Shown one piece after another: positions 57,801 through 64,000 of a DNA stretch of 64,000 nucleotides. Both the position numbers and the translations under genes were made by a program. Numbering within the stretch: the stretch's first letter is position 1; the number at the start of each line of letters is the position of its first letter. The notes under the pieces were generated by a model. It was not told where the DNA came from and made no database searches. It saw nothing but the letters and a program-made list of their open reading frames with translations. The DNA is taken from assembly GCA_039583875.1 (NCBI GenBank), contig CM077152.1:18029059-18093058 (forward strand), in the 5' to 3' direction. The DNA is from Platanthera guangdongensis. Lineage: Eukaryota > Streptophyta > Magnoliopsida > Asparagales > Orchidaceae.

Positions 57801-59208
57801 CAGTTGGATAAGTTGAGGCCCCATGACAGGGAGGCCATGAATTCAATTATCACCATGTGTGAGCTATGCCTACTTAGTAGTTTGTTGTTTGATTGATTAT
57901 TGTTTAATGATATAGTCATTGATGCTTAAAATTTCTAATGTAATGGTGCTTGTACATTTATTACTCAAAAAAGGAAGAAATAAAAGATTTTGGAAGACGG
58001 AATATAAAATAAAAGAAAGAATTTATATCTTTTCCTTTTGACTGAAAGTCATACAGGAGACGATAATTATTCATCACATACTTGAATGGAGAGGAAAGAG
58101 AAGAAAAAAATAATAATTAAAAATAATTTAACATATGTATCCTCACAGGAAGAAAGATAAATGAGGAATATATTTATTGTTTTATTAAATAATGATACTT
58201 TAGGCTATATAAAAAGTTTATTTACTCAAATCTCTCCTCTGCTTTCAGCTCATTTTAGGGGAAACAAAATCCTCTAGACAGAGGAAAGTCTTTCCTCTCG
58301 TTTTCTTTTTTCAACTTAAACTAACAATCAATAGAAGTGTTCACTTACTTTATATTTCCTTTGCTTTCTCTCTTAATCCTAACTCCCAATCAGAGTAGAA
58401 GAGAAATACAAAACCACAAAACACATGAACAGGCATAGAAAATTGCCCTCAGGAATGCAGGAAAAGTATGCACATAATTTAGCCTACCAAGAAATAAAAA
58501 AAGTAAGCATGTAATGGGGAAGAGGCTGAGGTGAAAATTCTTTTAGTACATAACACAAAAAACTGGGCGTATGCCAAAATTAAACGAAACAAAAAGATGA
58601 AAAAGAAGAAACTTTAAAAAAGTATCACCAAACAAAACTTGATACAGCCAAATTAGCAAAATTATTTTTTACTATAAATGAAAATAGTATGTCCAACCTT
58701 TTAAATTTTGAAAAAGTACGGGCCAGACTTTCAAGGCACGCCATAAGTATGAACTTAACAGTAATCTTACCCATGTTAAGAGCATTAAACTGCCCCAACA
58801 TAAATGTTCAAGCATACTTACACGTTTAATTGGGCCATAAGCTTCAAACTCCCTTTTGATCCTATGTTCGGTTGATTCATAACTCTGCAAGGAGAGAGAG
58901 AGAATCAACATATACTTTTTGTAAATGCATGCAATTGAAGAACTTAAAGAAAACTGAAATGAATAATAAATATAACTACTTACAAGTCTAGCCACAAATA
59001 ATGTTTTGTACGGATCCCCAGTAGCATTTGGGTCTTTATGCGGATCATCTGTATTAAATAAGTAAAGTTAACCACACCTCAATGAAACAAAAAAAGTAAA
59101 AAGTTGCTCCCAAGTAAAACACAAAGCTTTACATTTCTCAAGTTCTTCAGCAGCCTTCTGTGCTCCTTTCTCCAAACGAAGTAAATGGATTCTAGCTCTT
59201 CTTTGGGC
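54840..59208 (-). CDS. U1-70K: U1 snRNP 70 kDa protein, 3' seven exons (5' end missing)
   Basis: U1-70K is the U1 snRNP protein that binds stem-loop I of U1 snRNA and contacts SR proteins at 5' splice sites in the nucleus. Exons on the minus strand: 59208-59133, 59048-58984, 58884-58822, 56516-56435, 56354-56192, 55720-55643 and 55512-54840, all with GT/AG ends. Their lengths total 1200 nt, exactly 400 codons with the TAG at 54840. The first encodes '[20 protein letters not shown]'. The RRM spans the next four, with RNP2 'LFVARL' and RNP1 'RGYAFIEY', then '[20 protein letters not shown]' and '[13 protein letters not shown]'. The last exon is an RD/RE-rich tail. About 100 N-terminal residues are not present; the position where their exons should lie is occupied from 59365 by a copia element. 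A 2.3-kb intron separates exons 3 and 4 of this list, inside the RRM. Confidence 0.93.
57785..57972 (+). mobile_element. tRNA-derived SINE in U1-70K intron
   Basis: Starts 'GGCTTGGCCCAGTTGGATAA' (A-box-like TGGCCCAGTTGG) and continues 'GGGAGGCCATGAATTCAATT' (B-box-like) and 'CACCATGTGTGAGC', the head typical of plant Au-type SINEs. The 3' end is T/A-rich and ends 'CTCAAAAAA'. Flanking repeats 'GGAAGATAATAAAAG' (57770-57784) and 'GGAAGAAATAAAAG' (57973-57986) are a plausible target duplication. It lies antisense to the gene. Confidence 0.7.
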
Positions 59209-59364
59209 CTGGGCCAAGAAGTGCAAAATAAATAAATACATAGATAAGAATAGACCCTCTGCTATGCCAATGTGGAGAAATATAATGGCAATGTAAATAT
59301 GGATGTGCGTCCACTACTTAATATGAGATTATAGATTAACAATACACCCAAAAGAACATGTAAG

Positions 59365-59631
59365 TGTTAGGGGCTTTGTGACCGGATATTAGGTTGTTCT
59401 TCTTAGGGTTTGATGCAGTGGTAAGGCAGATACGGGGGTGGACACGCTTGTTAGAAAAGCCTAATTAAAGGCCCATTTAGGGGCCCATTTTTTCTCTCTT
59501 TTCTCTCTCTTTGTATTAGTCCCACATCTTGGATTGAGATTTCTCTTCTTCCTCTTTTCCTATATAAATGTATTTATACTTGTAACTATTGATTCAAGAA
59601 GTATACACAAGGTTTGAGGCATCTCTTTACA
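59365..59631 (+). repeat. 5' LTR of copia element (267 bp)
   Basis: Starts 'TGTTAGGGGCTTTGTG' and ends 'ATCTCTTTACA', followed by the PBS 'TGGTATCAAACCC' at 59632. A TATA box 'CCTATATAAATG' is near 59559-59570, so transcription runs away from the U1-70K gene body. Confidence 0.9.
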
Positions 59632-60461
59632 TGGTATCAAACCCACCGGTCTCCTCCCTGGGTTAACCGTTTTTGGTTCGCGGGTTCTCGCGGTCTGTCG
59701 CGGCCACTCCACGGTCTCCCTCTTCCTAACCGCCCTGAGCTCTCCTCTGGCGATCTCCTGTCCTACTCGCGGCCTCTCAGCGGTCCCATATTCCCTACCC
59801 GCATCCCATTTTCCCATCCCCCCCCCCCCCCTCTCCTTTTATAGGCCTCCCCTCTCGCCCCCGTGAGCCCCGGTTTCGGGACAGCTCGTCGAGGTTCGCG
59901 CGGTCTGATCTCCTAACTGCGGCCTTGCTTGTCGCGGTTCGCTCTTCTCCGCCCGGTCTTTCCCTCACCGCGGCGTTGCTTGCGGCTTGCTAGTCGCGCG
60001 GTCTGCCTTTGTGACCGTCGCGACCTGTTTCTTCCTCTTCGGGCTCCGCATCTTTGGGTCGCGACCTCTCTTGTCGCTGGTGTGCTCCACCGTGACCGTG
60101 CAGTTTCCTTTCTTCTCTCCGCCGCCGGCTTCTTTCCTTCCTTCTCCTTTCTTAGCCGCATCCTGGTCGCGAGTTTCCTTGTCGCTGGTGTGCCCGCCGA
60201 GACCGTGAGACTTCTTTCTCTGTCGGCCTCTATCTCTCTTCGGCCTCTTCGTTCCTCGTCGCTCGGCCCTCTCTGCTTTGTCGCGCGGTCTTCTCCTCCT
60301 TTGCCGCCCGGCCTACTTCTGCAGGACGCCCAACCCTCTCTGCTTAGCTGCCCGACCTTCTTTGCTTAGCCGCTCGGCTTCCTTCTCTATCCGTCCGGCC
60401 TCTTTCTCTGCTTAGCCTCCCGACTTCTCTTGCTAGCCGCCCGGCCTCTTCTGCTAGCCGC

Positions 60462-62105
60462 ATGGCTTCCGATGAATCCGCTGCTACTTCTGCTCCGCCA
60501 GCCTGTGCACTTCGTGCGAACGGATTACTACCATTTCTCTTACCGGGAAACAGAATTTCGTCGAATGGGTTCACTCTGTTCGTCGTGTTCTGCAGACAAA
60601 GAGTCTTCTTCACCAATTGACCGAGCTACCCCGATGCTCCCTCCGATGACTGGCTTCGCGATGATGGTCGGGTCCAGTCCTGACTCCTCAACTCTATGGA
60701 CACTGAGGCCTACAGGATGGCCATGTATAATCATGACACGGCCAAGGCCATTTGGGAGGAGCTCCACCCCTTTTACTCTAGGCTAGGGCTGAGCATATTA
60801 TTTCGAAACTCCCCCCCCCACCCGAAAGTCGCTCGAAAATCGCTCGAAAATTGAGTCGAATCGGAATTGGTTAAAATTGATTTGACTCAATTTGAGTCGA
60901 TTCAATTTGACTCGAATCTGATTTCGAGTCGATTTCGAGCCAGCCCTGAATCGCTCGAAATATGATTCGAATCAACTCAAATTAATTTAAAATTTATGTA
61001 TTTATTAATATATTCTTATTTTAAGATAAAAAATAACAAAATTTATACCTAAATAAAAAATGAAAGCTTTAAATGTTTCATTTGCTAAATTTATAATTAC
61101 CCAATTTAATTTTGAGCAAACTATGAATAAAACGAAAAATTGCTCAATTTCGAGCCGATTTGATTCGATTTCGAGCCAACCCGATTCGATTTTGAGCTGA
61201 CTCGATTCGATTTCGGGCTGACTCGGAATCGAGTCATTTCGAGTCGAGCCGACTCGACTCGAAATCAATTTCAATTTCGAGTCAATTTCGAGCCGAGTTC
61301 GAGTCGAAAATTTCGTTTTCGAGCCGCGCCAAAATCGCTTGAACTCGACTCGATATCAGCCCTACTCTGGGCACAACAGTCTTCATCACTTGTATAATAT
61401 TCTCTCTAACCTTCAGAACCTTGCTCCTGGTGCCCCGACGATATGATCTCTTTCGTTGCCCAGGCCAAGACCCTGTCGAGGCTTGGATTCAACATCAGCC
61501 TCCAACTATGATCTAGCTACTCAACGGGCCTAGAAAGAGGTTGTCACCATCGCGATGATGATGTCTCGTGTTCCTCCCCACCTGCATAGTGTTCGGGCCC
61601 AGATCCTCTCTTCCACGACGACTTCTTCTTGTTTGATGTCTGCTCAATGTTGCTGCTTAAAGTTACACCTCCTACTGAGGCTCCTCCCGGATTTGCAACG
61701 GCTCTTCTTCAACAGCCTCTCCTTCCGACCCCTCCTCCTGCTCGTGGATCTTCCACCCGAGGGGGCCGACCTCTGGGTGGGGACAAGGACGTGGTGGTCG
61801 TTCTTCTATGAAATGCACATATTGTGGCCGGGATGGGCATCTTGAGGCTACCTGTTACCGCAAGCATGGTTTACCTCCCCACCTTGCTGCTACTTCCTCT
61901 GTTGCTCCGGCTCCAACTAGGGCTTCTGCCCAGGATCCGGCGTCCACTACCTGCCAAGAAATAGATGAGCTCTGCACCCAACTCCACCAGCTACAGGGTG
62001 CCCTCGGCCGCTCCTCCGGCTCGATTGCGTCTTTCTCTGCGAGAAGGTATAACCTGTCTCTCTCATAGCCCCTGCTGGATCGTCGATTTCGGCATTACTC
62101 ACCAT
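60462..62105 (+). pseudogene. copia Gag, zinc knuckle and protease start (degenerate)
   Basis: Gag pieces in order: the ATG at about 60462, 'DTEAYRMAMYNHDTAKAIWE' ending at 'ELHPFYS' just before a 581-bp hAT MITE insertion at 60784, resuming with 'HNSLHHLYNILSNLQNLAPG'. A CCHC knuckle 'CTYCGRDGHLEATC' (61811-61855) is followed by 'RKHGLPPHL'. The protease active-site region near 62078-62105 reads 'WIVDFGITHHIT', with the catalytic S-G-A changed to F-G-I. Frameshifts and stops separate these pieces. The long leader (59640-60460) is C/T-rich and noncoding. Confidence 0.85.
60784..61364. mobile_element. hAT-type MITE inserted in copia gag, 581 bp
   Basis: Ends 'TAGGGCTGAGCATA' and 'TATCAGCCCTA' with 8-bp flanking repeats CTCTAGGC (60776-60783) and CTCTGGGC (61365-61372), one mismatch. 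The gag reading resumes directly on the right. The interior is built from many direct and inverted copies of 'GAGTCGATTTCGAGC'-like words ('GACTCGAAAT', 'TCGAAAATCG'), so it can fold extensively. No transposase. Confidence 0.88.
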
Positions 62106-62579
62106 ATTACCTCTCAGAAGCCCATCCCCCCCCCCCCCCCGTATCTCCAGACAACTCATCCTCTGTGTATCACTGTGGCCAATGGTGACACCTTACTAGT
62201 CTCTGGCGCCGCTGCTCTCCAGCTTACCCCGACCATTTCTCTTTCCTCGTTCTTCAAGTTACGAGGTCTCCTTTCAATTTACTTTTTGTTAGTCGCCTGA
62301 CGCACGACCTTGATTGTTGCATAACTTTCTCCTTTTCTTATGCAGGATCACCGCACCCAGAGTATCATTGGTAAGGGGCAGCTGTTGAATGGGTTGTACA
62401 TCTTGGATATCCTACCCACTCTTCTCTCTGTCGTCTCCACTGTCGATTGACATCGCCGCCTTAGGCATGCTCCCCTGCCGATTCTCAAGCGGGCTCTTCC
62501 TGATGTTCCTTATCAGGAGTTCTCTTATGAATCTTGTATCTACGGCAAACAACATAGTTCTTCCTTCCTCATGCCTGTA

Positions 62580-63130
62580 CCAGGAGTAGTACTCATTTAT
62601 CTTTAGTTCATTCTGATGTATGGGGTCCTTATAAAGTCCCCAGTATCTTTGGATTTCGCTATTTTGTCATATTTATTGATGATTACTCGCATATAAATTG
62701 GCTATATTTACTGCATGATCGTACTGAACTTACATTTGTGTTCGTGCGTTTTTAACTGAGATGCGTACGCAGTTCGCCACCCCCTCAAAGTCATTCGCAC
62801 TGATAATGTCCGCGAGTATAAGGGTCGCACCTTCTCCAATCTCTGCACCAATTTGGCGGCATCCATCAAACATCGTGTGTGGATACCCCTCAGCAAAACG
62901 GGGTGGCCGAACGGAAGAATCATCATCTTCTTGATGTTGCTCGGTCCCTCATGTTTCAAATGTAGGTTCCGATCGAATATTGGAATGTTGCCGTCTCCAC
63001 AGCCTGTCAGCTCATCAACCGCCTACCCTCATATGTTCTTGACTTTGCCTCACCTATCCAACTCCTCTATCCCTCCAACCCCACCTCTCTCACCATGCGG
63101 GTCTTCGGGTGTGTTTGTTATGCTCATCTT
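62580..63130 (+). pseudogene. copia integrase (degenerate)
   Basis: Across shifting frames one can read 'VHSDVWGPYKVPS', 'YFVIFIDDYS', '[12 protein letters not shown]', then a damaged copy of the 'P-Q-Q-N-G-V-A-E-R' motif (near 62888-62915) and 'TMRVFGCVCYAHLLGP' (63090-63140). Order and spacing are those of copia integrase (DDE-type). Multiple frameshifts make it nonfunctional. Confidence 0.8.
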
Positions 63131-63597
63131 CTTGGCCCCCCTCCGACAAACTTGCTCCTCGGGCGGCCAAATATATGTTTGTTGGCTACTCCCGTACTCA
63201 AAAGGGGTATGTTTGCTAATCTCTTTCTGATGGAAAGCTGGTCGTCTTGGCAGATGTCACCTTCTGCGAAGACCAGCCCTTCCACTTACCTTCCCCCATC
63301 CCGTCTTCCTCTCCTCCTCTTCCTCGGCCTGACGTACCTGTCACGCCATCTTCTCTATCATCTCCTTCCTCCTCTCTCCCTGCCCCCCCCCCTGTGGGTT
63401 CCTCCGCCCCTTCTCCGTGTCTACACTCGTCGTCGCTCCAAGGATGGTTCCCTGCTCCCAGCGACACCCCGGCAACGACAGATCCAGCTCCCGCCTCTAC
63501 AGCTCATCCTTTACACAACTACATTTCTCTCCATCAGCTAACTCCACCTCTCTATGCCTTTGCCACCTCTCGTTCCTCTATTTCTATTCTAACACTG

Positions 63598-64000
63598 TGC
63601 AGGAGGCGCTTCAACACCCGGTGTGGCGGGCGGCCATGGACGATGAAATGCGGGCTCTCTGGGCTAACCAGACTTGGGATCTGGTTCCTCTTCCTGCAGG
63701 CCAACCCTGTGTTAGCTGCAAGTGGGTCTTTGTTATTAAACATGCGGCGGATGGCACCGTTGAGCGTCTAAAGGCCCGCCTCGTGGCTCGAGGTTTTACT
63801 CAGCAACATGGTCTTGATTATGAGGAAACCTTTCTCTCCGGTGACCAAATTGAACACGGTCCGCATTCTTCTCTCCTTGGTTGTTCATCGTCATTGGCCT
63901 CTTTATCAGCTGGATATTAAGAATGTCTTCCTCAACGGCGATCTACAGGAGACTGTTTATATGCACCAACCTCCCGGGTTTGAGACCACGGGGGAGTCTC
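63598..64000 (+). pseudogene. copia reverse transcriptase, 5' part
   Basis: 'QEALQHPVWRAAMDDEMRAL', '[20 protein letters not shown]' and '[17 protein letters not shown]' give the RT start. One extra T near 63831-63835 shifts the frame, after which '[17 protein letters not shown]', '[19 protein letters not shown]' and 'MHQPPGFE' follow to the window edge. The YVDD block lies beyond the window. Confidence 0.88.

Larger units (their letters stand above)
59365..64000 (+). mobile_element. Ty1/copia retrotransposon, 5' part (continues past window)
   Basis: The 5' LTR, PBS, gag, zinc knuckle, protease, integrase and the start of RT are in copia order on the plus strand. It is inserted upstream of the first visible U1-70K exon, opposite to the gene's direction. 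Many stops and frameshifts in gag and pol show it is defective. The 3' LTR and TSD are outside the window. Confidence 0.9.

Noticed and set aside
57785..57860. Possible tRNA gene
   Set aside because: A- and B-box-like motifs are present but no cloverleaf can be formed; the A-rich end and target duplication fit a SINE better.
59929..60369. Plus-strand ORF of ~146 codons rich in R, S and L
   Set aside because: It lies in the C/T-rich leader of the copia element between PBS and gag; there is no domain and the minus strand is open too.
1..64000. CRISPR arrays, bacterial operons or a novel defence system
   Set aside because: No regularly spaced direct repeats with unique spacers, no prokaryotic gene organisation. 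The tandem arrays seen are minisatellites in plant repeats.

Overview
This is a window of plant nuclear DNA. It contains fragments of intron-bearing plant genes (adenine phosphoribosyltransferase, U1 snRNP 70 kDa protein), a decayed piece of the plastid psbC gene, many Ty1/copia and Ty3-like LTR retrotransposons, abundant Tourist-like MITEs, a 500-N assembly gap at 43230-43729, and no bacterial-style operons. The species cannot be fixed from the sequence; an angiosperm is certain and anything narrower would be a guess. Most of the window is repeat-derived and only one gene looks alive (U1-70K, 5' exons missing).

Layout. 1-2.6 kb is unassigned repeat-like DNA. 2.6-12.65 kb is a nested retrotransposon block: a minus-strand LTR element (LTR/PBS copies at 2628-2895 and 12420-12655, decayed gag between 10.8 and 12.2 kb) interrupted by a tandem copia array LTR-int-LTR-int-LTR (2896-10699). 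Both internal regions of that array carry different large deletions, and the second also holds an 854-bp hAT-like insertion with an 8-bp target duplication. 12.8-13.15 kb holds an exon-like ORF. 13.3-17.8 kb is a MITE cluster with a copia RT fragment. 18-21 kb is low-content DNA with a GC-rich minisatellite, a (TA)n tract and the psbC fragment.

21.1-38.0 kb is a recent segmental duplication. Copy A (21128-27495) and copy B (32186-37981) each hold the promoter, exon 1 and exon 2 of an APT gene followed by unrelated TE-rich sequence. A minus-strand copia element with a complete 5' LTR but a 3' LTR truncated to about 35 bp sits exactly at the junction between the copies. 38.2-40.2 kb is a local duplication split by a 1413-bp Mutator-like element with 21-bp perfect TIRs, an 8-bp TSD and a FAR1-like gene fragment.

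40.5-43.1 kb looks like a long GC-rich LTR with hairpin-forming minisatellites followed by a gag-like reading frame. After the assembly gap there is a ~465-bp foldback element, then a complete gag-only LTR element (45370-47597) with perfect CAATC target duplications, then a second small minus-strand LTR element (48931-50939).

54.8-59.2 kb carries seven 3' exons of the U1-70K gene on the minus strand. Their phases sum to exactly 400 codons including stop. A SINE-like insertion lies in the 2.3-kb intron. Upstream of the first visible exon a copia element (59365 to beyond 64000), itself carrying a hAT MITE in gag, occupies the position where the N-terminal exons would be expected.
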